From positions 1,116,001-1,180,000 of the forward strand of contig NZ_CP059597.1 in the NCBI RefSeq assembly GCF_022369435.1: a stretch of DNA of 64,000 nt, in the 5' to 3' direction. Below are positions 8,929-19,027 of this stretch, in pieces. Each line of letters begins with the position of its first letter. Position 1 is the stretch's first letter. Position numbers and translations under genes: made by a program. The stretch comes from Campylobacter sp. RM10537 (lineage in GTDB: Bacteria; Campylobacterota; Campylobacteria; Campylobacterales; Campylobacteraceae). The notes beneath the pieces are model-generated. The model searched no databases. It was not told the origin of the DNA and worked only from the letters and a program-made list of their open reading frames with translations.

Positions 8929-10237
8929 CGATTTTTCTTAAAGCCTTAGCGATTAATTTTTTATCTAAACTTTGGGTGATTTCACACTCATAAATTTGCC
9001 CCATTTCCAAATCACCACATTCGCTTTCATTGATAAGAATTTCTCCATCAATCTCCCTATCCCATCTTAAGTCTTTTCCCGCGATGAAAAAAGCTCCCTC
9101 GCTACTTTCCCCAGTGCAAACTACCAAACGCTTTTTACCCACTTCTTTTTCAAAACTTTTTTCTAAAACATTATCGATGATTTTTTCGATTTTTTTAAGA
9201 CGAGTATTGATTGTTTTAAAAGGAATTTGTTCCATATTAAAAGCTACTGTATCTTCTTCCTTAGAATAAGCAAAAACACTTACCCTATCAAAACCAAAAT
9301 TTTGGACAAAATCACAAAGCTCCTCAAAATCCACTTCACTTTCTCCTGGATGCCCCACAATAAAACCGGTACGTAAAAAGCTATCGGGTGCATTTTTCAT
9401 TAAAGTAAGCATTTCTTTAAGTTTTTTTTGCTCCGCTCCGCGTTTCATAATTTTAAGCATAGAATTGCTAATATGCTGCAAAGGCATATCAAAATAATTC
9501 ACAAAAATTTTAGAAGCTATAATACGCTTAATCAAAGCTTCGCTCGCACTCGTTGGATAAAGATATAAAATTCTAGCTGCTTTTATACCTTCTATTTTTT
9601 CCACCTCATTAATTAAGCGTATAAGTCCATCTTTTTCACCTTTATCAAATAAATAAGAACTTGTATCTTGTGCAATAAATGAAAAATCTTTATAACCTTT
9701 TTGCACCAAATCCTTAACTTCAGCAACAATACTTGAAATTTCTCTTGATTTTAACTTACCCTTAAAACTCGGTATAGCACAAAATGAACATTTTTGATTA
9801 CATCCTTCTGAAATTTTTATAAAAGCATGAAAATTAGAACCTGTAATCACTCTTTTTGTATTTTCATTTTGCAAATAAGTTGAAGAGGAAAATAAATTAG
9901 TTTTTTTTAGTATCATTTCATCGATTCTTTCATAATCAGCCACACCAGTAAAAAGATCGACTTCAGGTAATTCCTTCATTAATTCTTCTTGATAACGCTG
10001 CATCAAACAGCCCGTAACCACTAAAAGTGAATCTTTTTTTCTTTGCTCATGTAAATTTAAAATCGCATTGATGCTTTCTTTTTTAGCACCTTCTATAAAA
10101 CCACAAGTATTGATGATCAAAACATCCGCTATACTTGGATCATCACACAATTCATAAGCACTAAGGCGCCCTAACATAATCTCACTATCGACTAAATTTT
10201 TATTACAACCTAAAGATATTAAATAAAGTTTTGACAT
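8918..10237 (-). CDS. rimO: Ribosomal protein S12 methylthiotransferase RimO
   Basis: Starting at ATG 10237 gives 439 residues, the size I recall for C. jejuni RimO; a GTG nine bases upstream is possible, but its GTGAG serves better as the Shine-Dalgarno sequence. The N-terminal cluster cysteines lie in '[12 protein letters not shown]', '[11 protein letters not shown]' and 'VTGCLMQRY'. The radical-SAM motif is 'CNQKCSFC' (about 144-151), and a C-terminal TRAM domain ends the protein. RimO methylthiolates Asp89 of ribosomal protein S12 using two 4Fe-4S clusters. The short LISLGCxKN opening favours RimO over MiaB. It shares a transcript with tilS. Confidence 0.93.
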   Translation of the reverse strand: MSKLYLISLGCNKNLVDSEIMLGRLSAYELCDDPSIADVLIINTCGFIEGAKKESINAILNLHEQRKKDSLLVVTGCLMQRYQEELMKELPEVDLFTGVADYERIDEMILKKTNLFSSSTYLQNENTKRVITGSNFHAFIKISEGCNQKCSFCAIPSFKGKLKSREISSIVAEVKDLVQKGYKDFSFIAQDTSSYLFDKGEKDGLIRLINEVEKIEGIKAARILYLYPTSASEALIKRIIASKIFVNYFDMPLQHISNSMLKIMKRGAEQKKLKEMLTLMKNAPDSFLRTGFIVGHPGESEVDFEELCDFVQNFGFDRVSVFAYSKEEDTVAFNMEQIPFKTINTRLKKIEKIIDNVLEKSFEKEVGKKRLVVCTGESSEGAFFIAGKDLRWDREIDGEILINESECGDLEMGQIYECEITQSLDKKLIAKALRKIDAD

Positions 10238-10367
10238 ATTTCTCACTTTTTTAAATTTGAATTTTCATTTTTTCTTTTTTGATAAAATAAGTTTTTTAAA
10301 ATTATAACAAAAAATATAATTTTAAAATAAATTATCTAAATTAAATGATTTTATATTGAGGTAAAAC

Positions 10368-11986
10368 ATGAAAGAAGATAAAACAGTCGGTGTAGTTATA
10401 CCAATATATAACGTACAAGATTATTTAAGAGAGTGTTTAGATAGTGTTATTAATCAAACTTATAAAAATTTACAAGTGGTTTTAGTTAATGATGGAAGTA
10501 CTGATGAAAATTCATTAAACATTGCTAAAGAATACACTTTAAAAGATGAAAGATTTATTTTATTTGATAAGAAAAATGGAGGGCAAAGCACAGCAAGAAA
10601 TGTAGGTATAGAATATTTTAGTAAAGAATATAAACTTAAAAATATAACTAATGATATTAAAGAAAATTCTTTAATAGAATTTAGCATAGAAGGAAATAAT
10701 CCTTATGAAATATATAAAGTCTATAAAAGTTCTAAATTCTTTAAAAACAAAAATGAACTTTTAAATTTTCAAACTCCAAATATAGATTATATTATCTTTT
10801 TAGATAGTGATGATTACTGGGAATTAAACTGTATAGAAGAATGTGTTCTTAGAATGGATGGGGTTGAAGTGGTTTGGTTTGATTTTGAAATATTTATTGA
10901 TCAAACAAATGAAAAAGAAAAATGGAGCCGATTAAAATCTTTTAACTTTTTACAAAATAATACGATTTCTCCTATCAATTGGCTACAACAAAGCTATATT
11001 TCAAATCAGAAGGAATTTGCTTTTGCTTGGGGTGGCATGATTGATTTTAGTTATTTATTTTCAATTAAATTGAAATTTATTAAAGGAATTCTTTTTGAAG
11101 ATGTTCCTTTTGGAACAATTTTGTTTGCAAAATCAAAAAATATTAATATATTATCTAAAGTATTATACAGATATAGAATAAAACAATAGTATAATGCAGA
11201 CTTTAAATAGCACTCAAATAGCTCCATATATAAATAATTTATCAAGATATTTTAATAATAATTTAGAAGTTAAAAGATATCATATTTCTATTAGCAAATT
11301 AATAATTTCACATAATCTTGCTAATTTTATATTTAATGAAAAAAATAAAAAACTAAAACAATTAATGAAATTAGCTTTTGTTGATTATCTAAAAGATTGG
11401 TCCTTGGATATACTAAATAATCATAAGGATCCCTTAAATTATTTTTCAAAATGCCCTATTTTTACAAATAATTTTTTATTAAAAAATAAATTATTTTTTT
11501 TGGCTAACGCTGATTCAAAAGAAATTTTTCATTGGCTTAGTAATATCTTTATCAATAAAAATTTAGAAATTCAAAACCAAGCTAATCAAATTCAAATTTT
11601 ATATAAAAAAATAATAAATTTTTTTCACTTTCCTATACGGCACAGCCAAACAAAGAATTCAAAACCAACTTTCTTATAAACTTGGACAAAGTATGATTAT
11701 TAATTCCAAAAGTATTTTTGGAATTATATTTATGCCAATATATTTATTATCTATATTTTTAACTTATAAACAAGAACAAAAAATTTACAAACAAAAAATA
11801 AAAAAAGATCCTTCTTTAAAATTACCTCCTTTAGAATCTTATCCTGATTATAATGAGGCTTTAAAATTTAAAGAACATTTATCTTATAAATTAGGAGAAG
11901 CTTTGTTAAAAGCTTTTAAAACCTGGTATAAGGGTGGATTGTTTAGATTTTGGTTTAAAATCAAAAAGCTAAAAAAAGAAATTTAA
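10368..11986 (+). pseudogene. Degenerate capsule-type glycosyltransferase (family 2) with two frameshifts
   Basis: One gene of about 540 codons is broken into three reading frames. The first part (10368-11189) has a clear GT-A domain: 'VVIPIYNVQDYLRECLDSV', 'LVNDGSTDENS', 'GGQSTARNVG' and the DxD motif 'IIFLDSDDYWE'. The frame is lost near 11181-11187, where 'YRYRIK' runs into a stop although the family text resumes out of frame ('NSIMQTLNSTQIAPYI', to 11679). It is lost again near 11610-11640 by an A7/T7-rich stretch, after which 'YGTAKQRIQNQLSYKLGQS' continues to 11986. The last 100 codons are the helical C-terminal module of Campylobacter surface sugar transferases. No other capsule gene lies here, so this is a displaced relic or a gene switched off by slippage. 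Confidence 0.8.
11768..11913 (+). repeat. 146 bp repeat, inverted copy at 23020-23165
   Basis: This stretch matches the reverse complement of 23020-23165 at 141 of 146 positions by my hand alignment, including 60 identical bases in a row at 11831-11890. It encodes the 'DPSLKLPPLESYPDYNEAL' C-terminal module in both glycosyltransferase relics. The copies are in opposite orientation and about 11.1 kb apart. Confidence 0.9.
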
Positions 11987-12099
11987 GAAAAATAATCCCA
12001 AGCAACTTTGATGATGGTTATAATTAAAATAAACTTAGCTTACTTTTTGATAAAATTTGCTAAAATTATGTAAAAATTAACTTTGAGAAAGAAATTTTT

Positions 12100-13197
12100 A
12101 TGGATAATTACGAATTTAGCGAACTATTAAAAACTCTTAAAAATAAAGTAAACAATATAGCCTCTATCATCAAACCACAAAGCATTCAAGAAAGACTTAA
12201 AGAAATTGAAGAATTAGAAAATTCTCCTTCTTTTTGGAGCGATGTTAAGCAAGCTGGAATTATCGGCAAAGAAAAAACTAAAATTACAAATTTATTAAAA
12301 AAATACGAAGAAGCTTTATTGGCAGTTAATGATGCAAGCGAGCTTTTTGATTTGGCTAATGCAGAAAACGATATGCAAACCTTAGAAGCTTTATTTAATG
12401 ATGCTCCAAAGCTTGAAGATACGATAACAAGCCTTGAAATTTCTATGCTTTTAAGTGGAGAAAATGATAGCAAAAATGCGATTGTTTCCATTCATCCTGG
12501 TGCAGGAGGAACTGAAAGCAACGATTGGGCAAGCATGCTTTATAGGATGTATTTAAGATTTTGCGAAAGAGAAGGATTTAAGGTTGAAACTCTTGATTTT
12601 CAAGAAGGCGATGAAGCGGGACTTAAGGATGTAAGCTTTTTGGTTAAAGGTGATAATGCTTATGGTTATTTAAAAGCTGAAAATGGAATTCATCGCTTAG
12701 TAAGAACTTCTCCTTTTGATAGTGCTGGACGTCGTCATACAAGCTTTTCAAGTGTTATGGTAAGCCCTGAACTTGATGATGATATAGAGATTGAAATTGA
12801 AGAAAAAGATATTAGAATTGATTATTACAGAGCAAGTGGTGCAGGTGGACAGCATGTTAACAAAACAGAATCAGCAGTAAGAATTACACATTTTCCAACT
12901 GGTATAGTTGTGCAATGCCAAAATGACAGAAGTCAACACAAAAACAAAGCTACTGCTTTTAAAATGCTAAAATCTCGCCTTTATGAGCTTGAACTTATGA
13001 AACAACAAGATAGTGCAAATTCGGGAGAAAAAAGTGAGATAGGCTGGGGACATCAAATTCGCTCTTATGTGCTTTTTCCCTATCAGCAAGTCAAGGACAA
13101 TCGTAGCGGAGAAGCTTTCTCTCAAGTAGATAACATCTTAGATGGAGATATTAAAAAAATGATAGAAGGTGTTTTAATCGCTTTAAAAGCAGAATGA
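12100..13197 (+). CDS. prfB: Peptide chain release factor 2
   Basis: A 365-residue class I release factor that recognises UGA and UAA. The codon-reading tripeptide is in '[15 protein letters not shown]' (SPF) and the catalytic motif is '[15 protein letters not shown]'. It is read in one frame from ATG 12100, with no programmed UGA frameshift near codon 26, unlike most bacterial prfB genes. RF2 is relevant here because two genes in this window use UGA as a selenocysteine codon. It ends two bases from the convergent truD stop. Confidence 0.95.
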   Translation: MDNYEFSELLKTLKNKVNNIASIIKPQSIQERLKEIEELENSPSFWSDVKQAGIIGKEKTKITNLLKKYEEALLAVNDASELFDLANAENDMQTLEALFNDAPKLEDTITSLEISMLLSGENDSKNAIVSIHPGAGGTESNDWASMLYRMYLRFCEREGFKVETLDFQEGDEAGLKDVSFLVKGDNAYGYLKAENGIHRLVRTSPFDSAGRRHTSFSSVMVSPELDDDIEIEIEEKDIRIDYYRASGAGGQHVNKTESAVRITHFPTGIVVQCQNDRSQHKNKATAFKMLKSRLYELELMKQQDSANSGEKSEIGWGHQIRSYVLFPYQQVKDNRSGEAFSQVDNILDGDIKKMIEGVLIALKAE

Positions 13198-13199
13198 TT

Positions 13200-14318
13200 T
13201 TAATCAAATAAATTTTTATGCAAGATTTCCTCTAAAATCACCGTAGCATAAGAGCCTTTTTGTAGGAAAAATTCTATATAAAAATGCGCTTTTTGCTCAT
13301 CATATCGCCACTTAATATTCTCTAAATAACTCCACATAAAACGTCTTGAACCTTGCATTTTAGTTTTAAATTCATAAGCATCTTTAAAAATTTCATTCTC
13401 TAAATTTAAAGCTAAGCCTTCTTTAGCCTCATACGATTTTGTACCAAGTAAAAGTCCCATAGGAGTAATATCTCTTGTTTTAAAACGCTTAATCTCACTC
13501 TCTAAATCTTCGCATAAAAAACATTTACCAAAAGGGTAATGTCCTAAAACTTCACCTTTTAAGAGCTTGAAAAAATGATCTTGTCTTTTTAAGTTCTTAG
13601 CCTCTTCTTTAGAGATATGATAAATTTGCATAAGCTCCTTTTCGCTAAATTCTTTTGAAAAATGCGATAACTCGACTCTTTTACTCAAATAACGATTGAA
13701 AAGTTCACTTTGAAAAGCTGAAATTAAAAATTCTTTCATTTTAATATTTTTCATTTTCTTGCCACGTAAAATTTCAAGCCCTTCTTTGTAATTATCTCCA
13801 AATTTACCAAAACGTTGGTATCCAAAATAATTTGCAAAACCTTGTTTGTCCAAATTGACAATAGCCTGTTCAAGTTTTAAAGCATCGCTAGGTAAAACTT
13901 TTTTTAAGCGGATAAAAAAAGAATTGCCTTTTAAATGCCCTATTCTTAATTTATTTTCATGGGCAAAAGTTTCTAAAATTTTTAATTTTGGATGAGAAAA
14001 ATTGTTTAAAGTGTGTTCAAATTTTTTAGGCATAGAAATATACTGAAAGGTTAAACCTTGTTTATCTTTAAGTCCAGCATAGCCAAAATCACGTATTTTT
14101 ACCCCACTAACTTCACTTAAAATTCTTAAAGCTTCATTAGTGCTTAAATCTTTTTTGTTAATATGCAAAATGAGATGCTCACCTTTGCCACTAAATTCAT
14201 ACAAAGCTTTTTCACGTACTACAAAATCGTCGCTATTTTTACTAAAATAAGCATTAATAGGGGTATGTTTTAAACTATACAAAGGCTTAAAAATGGTGTT
14301 CTCTTCCGCTAAATTCAT
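13200..14318 (-). CDS. truD: tRNA pseudouridine(13) synthase TruD
   Basis: A 372-residue TruD-family pseudouridine synthase that modifies U13 of tRNA-Glu. The catalytic aspartate sits in '[19 protein letters not shown]' (about 78-96). '[15 protein letters not shown]', '[12 protein letters not shown]' and the TruD-specific insertion around residues 160-300 also fit. Its start lies inside the end of thiL, a 32-base overlap, so the two are cotranscribed. In C. jejuni a hypothetical gene (Cj1456c) separates prfB and truD as I recall; here only two bases do. Confidence 0.92.
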   Translation of the reverse strand: MNLAEENTIFKPLYSLKHTPINAYFSKNSDDFVVREKALYEFSGKGEHLILHINKKDLSTNEALRILSEVSGVKIRDFGYAGLKDKQGLTFQYISMPKKFEHTLNNFSHPKLKILETFAHENKLRIGHLKGNSFFIRLKKVLPSDALKLEQAIVNLDKQGFANYFGYQRFGKFGDNYKEGLEILRGKKMKNIKMKEFLISAFQSELFNRYLSKRVELSHFSKEFSEKELMQIYHISKEEAKNLKRQDHFFKLLKGEVLGHYPFGKCFLCEDLESEIKRFKTRDITPMGLLLGTKSYEAKEGLALNLENEIFKDAYEFKTKMQGSRRFMWSYLENIKWRYDEQKAHFYIEFFLQKGSYATVILEEILHKNLFD

Positions 14319-15105
14319 ATTTTCCTTTCACTGCTTTTGCAAAGATATTTAATTTTACATGATGTTTTTTTGCAATTTGCTCTATATTAAGATATTGTGT
14401 TTTATCAAAGGCAAATAAAATTTCATATTCCTCTCCGCTATAAAGAGTATAATCATCTAATTTTTTTAGCCATTCAATACCACATTCATTTTTTGCTAAA
14501 AGTCTTGATAAATCCTTACTCAATCCATCTGAAATATCCATTGCACAAGAAATAAAAGGGGCAATTTCGTAAAAAAAATCTGACCTTAATTTAGGTTTTA
14601 TAAAGCGGTGGTTTAAATTTAATTTACCACCATTTTGCAGAATTTCAAGTCCCTTTAAACTTTCTCCTAGCTTTCCTGTATAAGCTAGTAAATGTCCTAT
14701 TTTTAAGCCTTTTCTAAATACAGCTTTTTTTCTAATTTTAGAAATAATAGTAATGCTAATATCTATTTTATCATTATAAATTGTATCGCCACCTATGATT
14801 TGCATACCAAATTTTTTTGCTGTTTTTAAAAAACCTTTTTGCAAAGCTTTAATTTCTTCATGATTTAAATTTGGTAAAGCAAGTCCTAAAAGTGCGTATT
14901 TTGGTTCAGCATTCATCACAATAGCATCAGAGATATTAACAAGCATTGCCTTAGTAGCAATTTGTTCTAGTGTCAGCCATTCTCTTTTAAAATGTATATT
15001 TTCAAAAAATAAATCTTTGCTATAACACCATTGATTAATAATAGCACCATCATCGCCATTTTTTTCATTTAAAAAAGCTTGAATTATAAAATCTTCTTTA
15101 TTCAT
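14287..15105 (-). CDS. thiL: Thiamine-monophosphate kinase ThiL
   Basis: A 272-residue kinase of the PurM/SelD-like fold that phosphorylates thiamine monophosphate to the active diphosphate. The nucleotide and metal motifs 'NGDDGAII' (about 16-23), '[19 protein letters not shown]', 'QIIGGDTI' and '[16 protein letters not shown]' are all visible. The protein is somewhat shorter than E. coli ThiL (about 325), as in other Campylobacter. It overlaps truD and is the first gene of that leftward pair. Confidence 0.92.
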   Translation of the reverse strand: MNKEDFIIQAFLNEKNGDDGAIINQWCYSKDLFFENIHFKREWLTLEQIATKAMLVNISDAIVMNAEPKYALLGLALPNLNHEEIKALQKGFLKTAKKFGMQIIGGDTIYNDKIDISITIISKIRKKAVFRKGLKIGHLLAYTGKLGESLKGLEILQNGGKLNLNHRFIKPKLRSDFFYEIAPFISCAMDISDGLSKDLSRLLAKNECGIEWLKKLDDYTLYSGEEYEILFAFDKTQYLNIEQIAKKHHVKLNIFAKAVKGKYEFSGREHHF

Positions 15106-15196
15106 AAAAAAATTTTATGAAATTTCTTTTTAAATTCTATTAAATTTTAATTTTTTTTTATATAATATTTATCCTAAAGATATCAAGGAAAAAATC

Positions 15197-16270
15197 ATGA
15201 GAAATTTAGAACTTAGACTTTTTAGATTTGATAAAAATAAAGACTATGAGAGTTATTACAAACCTTATGTTTATAATAACTATGAAAATTTTGCTACTCT
15301 TTATGATTTACTTTTGCAAGTGCAAGATGATGACATTTATTTCGAATTTGAAAAAAATGAAAATTCTCATATAATTGTTAATAGACAAATTTTACCTCTT
15401 AATACCCCTTTAGAAGAACTAGTTAAAAAATATAATTTTAATCTTACTATTGAACCTTTAAACACAAAAAGAGCAATAAAAGACTTGATCATCAATAAAG
15501 ATGATTTTTTAAGTAAATACAAATATCTTGCCCCATTTGGCAATGAAGAAGATAAAAAATTTTATGAAAAATATGACTATTTATATTATGCTAATGAAAT
15601 TTTAGAATTTCTTCCTGAGTATATGGGAGATGCCTTATTTTATCTTGCATTTGAAATGATCAAAAAATATCCAGATAAAAAAACAGAAATTTTAAAAGTT
15701 ATCTCTGATCCTGAAATAGGAATTTTTTATCATATTAACGGTACTAATCAAAAGGTAGAAAATGTAATTGAAAATCTAAAAAAAGAAATTTTAAATTTGG
15801 GGCTTTTTGATGAAAAATTACTACATTTTGATTTACCCAAAAACAATGCTTTTGAAAATGAAATAAAAGAACTTGGACAAGTTAAGCATGATTTTGAAAA
15901 TTTTAATGTAGCCTTTTACGGTTTTAAACCTTGTGATAATTTAAAGTCAAAAATCAAAGCAAAATTTATTTCATATGAAAATGCTGAAAAACATAATGGT
16001 TTTGATCTCTTAAAACTCAATAGCGAACTCAGTTATAAAATGGCAGCAAAAATTCTTTTAGATGCTTATGATAGTGGAAGCGACTTTTTAGTTGTAAAAA
16101 ATCCTAAAGATTTTTATATGTTTGACACTTGTGCTAAAAAACTTATGAATATAAGCAATAGAGATTTTAAAGATTTTTATATTTTAAGTCATTTAGAATT
16201 TTTATCTCTAATTCAAGGTATCAAAAATCCATCTTTGCAAAATCATGAATTAAAAGTAACTTTGATATGA
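15197..16270 (+). CDS. Conserved hypothetical protein (Cj1459-like, possibly DUF5644)
   Basis: A 357-residue soluble protein that I recognise only by position and general look. The first 90 residues look like a small beta-grasp domain ('LELRLFRFDKNKDYESYYKPY', 'IIVNRQILPLNTPLEELV'), similar in pattern to the N-terminus of fumarate reductase iron-sulfur subunits but with no cysteine cluster. The C-terminal part ('AAKILLDAYDSGSDFLVV', 'FDTCAKKLMNISNRDF') resembles an HdrB-like segment without its cysteines. No signal or membrane segment is present. It overlaps the next gene by four bases. Function unknown. Confidence 0.65.
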   Translation: MRNLELRLFRFDKNKDYESYYKPYVYNNYENFATLYDLLLQVQDDDIYFEFEKNENSHIIVNRQILPLNTPLEELVKKYNFNLTIEPLNTKRAIKDLIINKDDFLSKYKYLAPFGNEEDKKFYEKYDYLYYANEILEFLPEYMGDALFYLAFEMIKKYPDKKTEILKVISDPEIGIFYHINGTNQKVENVIENLKKEILNLGLFDEKLLHFDLPKNNAFENEIKELGQVKHDFENFNVAFYGFKPCDNLKSKIKAKFISYENAEKHNGFDLLKLNSELSYKMAAKILLDAYDSGSDFLVVKNPKDFYMFDTCAKKLMNISNRDFKDFYILSHLEFLSLIQGIKNPSLQNHELKVTLI

Positions 16271-16650
16271 AAATTTCTTTAGAATGTAAAGATATTATTA
16301 TAGAAAGAGCATTAGCTCTTTTTTTAAAGGAACATTTAGTAATAAAAAAAGATTGTGATTTTATCATTAGTGATGAAAAAATTCCTTCAACTAAACCTTT
16401 ATTTCTTATAGCTCCCAATTCTCCATTTTTGAGTGTGCCTTTTAGTAAAGAAGCTTTATTTAAATCTTTAAATGATTTTGACAATGCTTTAAAAACAACA
16501 GCTCAAAAAATTGCAGATGAAAAAAGAAAAATTTTAGAAGCAAAAATTGACTCTATAGCAGAAGAATTTAGAAAAGACTATCAAATAAAAATAGATCTTG
16601 CTATTAGCGAACTTAAAGATAAACTTGTTAAAGCTTTAATACATGAGTGA
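16267..16650 (+). CDS. Small hypothetical protein (Cj1460-like)
   Basis: A 127-residue protein. The N-terminal half alternates beta/alpha ('IIIERALALFLKEHLVIKKDCDFIIS'), and the C-terminal half is a charged amphipathic helix ('IADEKRKILEAKIDSIAEEF') likely to form a coiled coil. The start overlaps the previous gene in an ATGA junction and the end overlaps the methylase gene by eight bases, so it belongs to a three-gene transcript. I cannot assign a function. It lies just upstream of flgI, but nothing in its sequence is flagellar. Confidence 0.65.
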   Translation: MKISLECKDIIIERALALFLKEHLVIKKDCDFIISDEKIPSTKPLFLIAPNSPFLSVPFSKEALFKSLNDFDNALKTTAQKIADEKRKILEAKIDSIAEEFRKDYQIKIDLAISELKDKLVKALIHE

Positions 16651-17311
16651 AGATTTTATTCATGTAAAAGATTTTTTAAAAGAATATCAAAAAATCTCGA
16701 ATTTAAAAAATAAAACAAATAAGACAACAAAAATTTATACTTTTATAGAAAGCGGACAATATAAAGGAAAAAAACTTCTTTTGCCTTCACTTGAAAAAAC
16801 AAGAAGCACTAAAAGCATAGTAAAAGCTTGTGTTTTTAATGTTATAAGACAGAATTTAAGAAATAAAATTTTTATAGAAGCTTTTGGTGGAAGTGCTTTA
16901 ATGGCGGCTGAAGCTTTAAGTAATTTTGCCTTAAAATCTTATGCTATCGAACTTGATAAAAACGCTTACAAAATCGCTGTTCAAAATTCTAAAATTGATC
17001 AAAATTTAAATGTTGTACAAGGAGATACTTTTGAAATTTTACCCCAGCTTATCGAAAAATTAACCCAAGAAAATATTCCTATTTTTCTTTATCTTGATCC
17101 ACCTTTTGATATCAGAAAAGGTTTTGAAAAAATTTATGAAAACATTGAAAATCTTTTGAAAAATCTTAATCGAAAAAATATAGAAAAAATTATTTTTGAG
17201 CATCATTCAAAAATAGAACTTCCACAAAATATAAAAGAATTTCAAAAAAATAAAACTAAAAAATTTGGCTTAACTTCTCTTAGTTTTTACGAAAATACTC
17301 CACAAAATTAA
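16643..17311 (+). CDS. rsmD: RsmD-like 16S rRNA (guanine-966-N2) methyltransferase
   Basis: A 222-residue SAM-dependent N6/N2 methyltransferase. Domain markers are 'ESGQYKGKKLLLP' and 'RSTKSIVKACVFNVI' (the RsmD N-terminus), 'FIEAFGGSALMAAEAL' (SAM-binding motif I) and the catalytic motif 'YLDPPFD' (DPPF). RsmD methylates G966 of 16S rRNA. The first about 30 residues are a charged extension not found in E. coli RsmD. It ends 65 bp before flgI. Confidence 0.85.
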   Translation: MSEDFIHVKDFLKEYQKISNLKNKTNKTTKIYTFIESGQYKGKKLLLPSLEKTRSTKSIVKACVFNVIRQNLRNKIFIEAFGGSALMAAEALSNFALKSYAIELDKNAYKIAVQNSKIDQNLNVVQGDTFEILPQLIEKLTQENIPIFLYLDPPFDIRKGFEKIYENIENLLKNLNRKNIEKIIFEHHSKIELPQNIKEFQKNKTKKFGLTSLSFYENTPQN

Positions 17312-17321
17312 GCTCTTAAAA

Positions 17322-17339
17322 TTGGAACACTTTTTGCTT
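17322..17339 (+). promoter_or_regulatory. Sigma54 promoter of flgI
   Basis: TTGGAACACTTTTTGCTT has GG at 17324-17325 and GC at 17336-17337, the exact GG-N10-GC spacing required by RpoN. It lies 37 bp before the flgI start. Rod, ring and hook genes of Campylobacter are class II genes driven by sigma54 with FlgSR. Confidence 0.9.
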
Positions 17340-17375
17340 TATTTTATACAATAATATAGATTAAAGGAATAATCC

Positions 17376-18422
17376 ATGAGAGTTTTAATGTTTTTTTTAC
17401 TCTTTATGACAAGTATTTTTGCAATACAAATCAAGGATGTAGCAAACACTGTAGGTGTTAGAGATAATCAACTTATAGGTTATGGACTTGTTGTTGGTCT
17501 TAATGGTAGTGGAGATGGAACAAGTTCTAAATTTACCCTACAATCTGTATCAAATCTTTTACAAGGTATGAATATCAAAGTAGATCCAGCAGATATCAAG
17601 TCAAAAAATACAGCAGCTGTCATGGTAACAGCAAAACTTCCAGCTTTTGCTAAAAGTGGAGATAAGCTTGATATTACAGTATCTTCTTTGGGGGATGCAA
17701 AATCGTTACAAGGTGGCACACTTTTACTTACTGCACTCCGCGGAATTGATGGAGAAATTTATGCAATAGCACAAGGTTCTATCTCAACTGGAGGACTCAC
17801 AGCTAGACCAGGAGGTGCAGGTAGCCATTCTACAGCGGCAACTGTGATGGGTGGAGCTAACGTAGAAAGAGAAATTCCACAAAATTTTAGTCAAAATAAT
17901 GATTTAACTTTAAGTCTAAAAGTAGCTGATTTTCAAACCGCTAGTAATATAGAAAGAGTGCTTAATAACGTTTTTGGAGAAGATGTTGCTAAAGCGATTG
18001 ATTCACGTACAATTAAACTTAAAAAACCTGAAGATCTTTCAAATGTAGATTTTATGGCAAGAGTTTTAAATCAAGATATAGCTTATACTCCAGAAAGCAA
18101 GGTTATCATTGATGAAAGAACAGGAACAGTAATTGCGGGTGTTGATGTAGAGGTTGAACCTGTATTAATTACTCATAAAGATATTACAATCAAAATTGAT
18201 CCTAATAATAACACTACTCCAAATCAAAATGAAATTGATATGAAAGATGGTGGTTTTATAGATCCTAGTTCAAATACGTTAAGAATTAATAATTCAAAAA
18301 GCACTGTTGCAAATATAGCAAGAATGCTTAATAAGCTTGGGGCAACCCCAAATGATATTATAGCTATTATGGAAAATTTAAAACGTGCAGGTGCAATTAC
18401 AGCTGATTTGGAGATTATATAA
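17376..18422 (+). CDS. flgI: Flagellar P-ring protein FlgI
   Basis: A 348-residue periplasmic protein that assembles into the P-ring in the peptidoglycan layer as a bushing for the rod. A signal peptide covers residues 1-17 (MRVLMFFLLFMTSIFA), followed by the family opening 'IKDVANTVGVRDNQLIGYGL' and 'GLNGSGDGT'. The length matches the family. It has a good AAAGGAAT ribosome site and the sigma54 promoter upstream. The stop overlaps the flgJ start (TAATG), so the two are coupled. Confidence 0.96.
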   Translation: MRVLMFFLLFMTSIFAIQIKDVANTVGVRDNQLIGYGLVVGLNGSGDGTSSKFTLQSVSNLLQGMNIKVDPADIKSKNTAAVMVTAKLPAFAKSGDKLDITVSSLGDAKSLQGGTLLLTALRGIDGEIYAIAQGSISTGGLTARPGGAGSHSTAATVMGGANVEREIPQNFSQNNDLTLSLKVADFQTASNIERVLNNVFGEDVAKAIDSRTIKLKKPEDLSNVDFMARVLNQDIAYTPESKVIIDERTGTVIAGVDVEVEPVLITHKDITIKIDPNNNTTPNQNEIDMKDGGFIDPSSNTLRINNSKSTVANIARMLNKLGATPNDIIAIMENLKRAGAITADLEII

Positions 18423-18757
18423 TGAAAGTAGATAATTTTTTAAATACATTTAACATGGATAATGTTTTATTAAACAAAACATCAAGAAATTTAGAAAACC
18501 ATATTAAAGTAAATGATAATGATATAGTTACTAAAACTAAAGAAGATGAAGCTTTAAAAGAGCAAACTGATGCTTTTGAAGCATTTTTTTTAAAACAAGT
18601 TTTAGATGTATCTTTAAAATCTCAAAATTCACTTTTTGGAAAAGATGCAAGTGATGAAATTTATTCATCTATGTATAATGATACTATCAGTAAGGCTTTA
18701 AGTGGTGGTATGGGATTTTCAAAATTATTATATGATTTTTTAAAAGAAAGGGGTTAA
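18422..18757 (+). CDS. flgJ: Flagellar rod-binding protein FlgJ (short form)
   Basis: A 111-residue protein equal to the N-terminal rod-scaffolding domain of FlgJ: 'EQTDAFEAFFLKQVLDVSLKS' followed by 'SDEIYSSMYNDTISKALSGGMGFSKLLYDFL'. The muramidase domain of the enterobacterial protein is absent, as is usual in epsilonproteobacteria, so another enzyme must open the peptidoglycan for the rod. It overlaps flgI by one base. The flgM sigma28 promoter begins at its stop codon. Confidence 0.88.
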   Translation: MKVDNFLNTFNMDNVLLNKTSRNLENHIKVNDNDIVTKTKEDEALKEQTDAFEAFFLKQVLDVSLKSQNSLFGKDASDEIYSSMYNDTISKALSGGMGFSKLLYDFLKERG

Positions 18758-18780
18758 GTTTTTTAATTTTTAGCCGATAT
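18754..18780 (+). promoter_or_regulatory. Sigma28 (FliA) promoter of flgM-flgN-flgK
   Basis: TTAAGTTT at 18754-18761 and GCCGATAT at 18773-18780 are separated by 11 bases, the spacing of the sigma28 consensus TAAAGTTT-N11-GCCGATAA. It overlaps the flgJ stop and lies 44 bp before flgM. Control of flgM by its own target sigma factor gives the expected feedback. Confidence 0.85.
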
Positions 18781-18823
18781 AGTTTGTAGAGGATTTTTAA
18801 TAAAAAATTTCAAGGAGGCAGAA

Positions 18824-19021
18824 ATGATAAATCCTATACAGCAAGGCTACGTGGCAAGCTCCACATTAAACACAGTTCAAACAAATAAAGAAACTAAAAC
18901 AAACGATACTCAAAAAACAGAGAATGATAAAGCTGCGAAAATTGCAGAACAAATTAAAAATGGCACTTATAAAATTGATACAAGAGCCACTGCTTCTGCT
19001 ATAGCTGATTCTTTAATTTAA
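18824..19021 (+). CDS. flgM: Anti-sigma28 factor FlgM
   Basis: A 65-residue, highly polar protein. The first 45 residues are Thr/Asn/Lys-rich and probably disordered. The C-terminus 'KIAEQIKNGTYKIDTRATASAIADSLI' is the helical sigma28-binding segment shared by FlgM proteins. FlgM holds FliA inactive and, in Campylobacter, is thought to be released by interaction or secretion through the flagellar apparatus. A strong AAGGAGG ribosome site precedes ATG 18824. The stop falls seven bases before a long hairpin covering the next gene's ribosome site. Confidence 0.88.
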   Translation: MINPIQQGYVASSTLNTVQTNKETKTNDTQKTENDKAAKIAEQIKNGTYKIDTRATASAIADSLI

Positions 19022-19027
19022 AGATAA

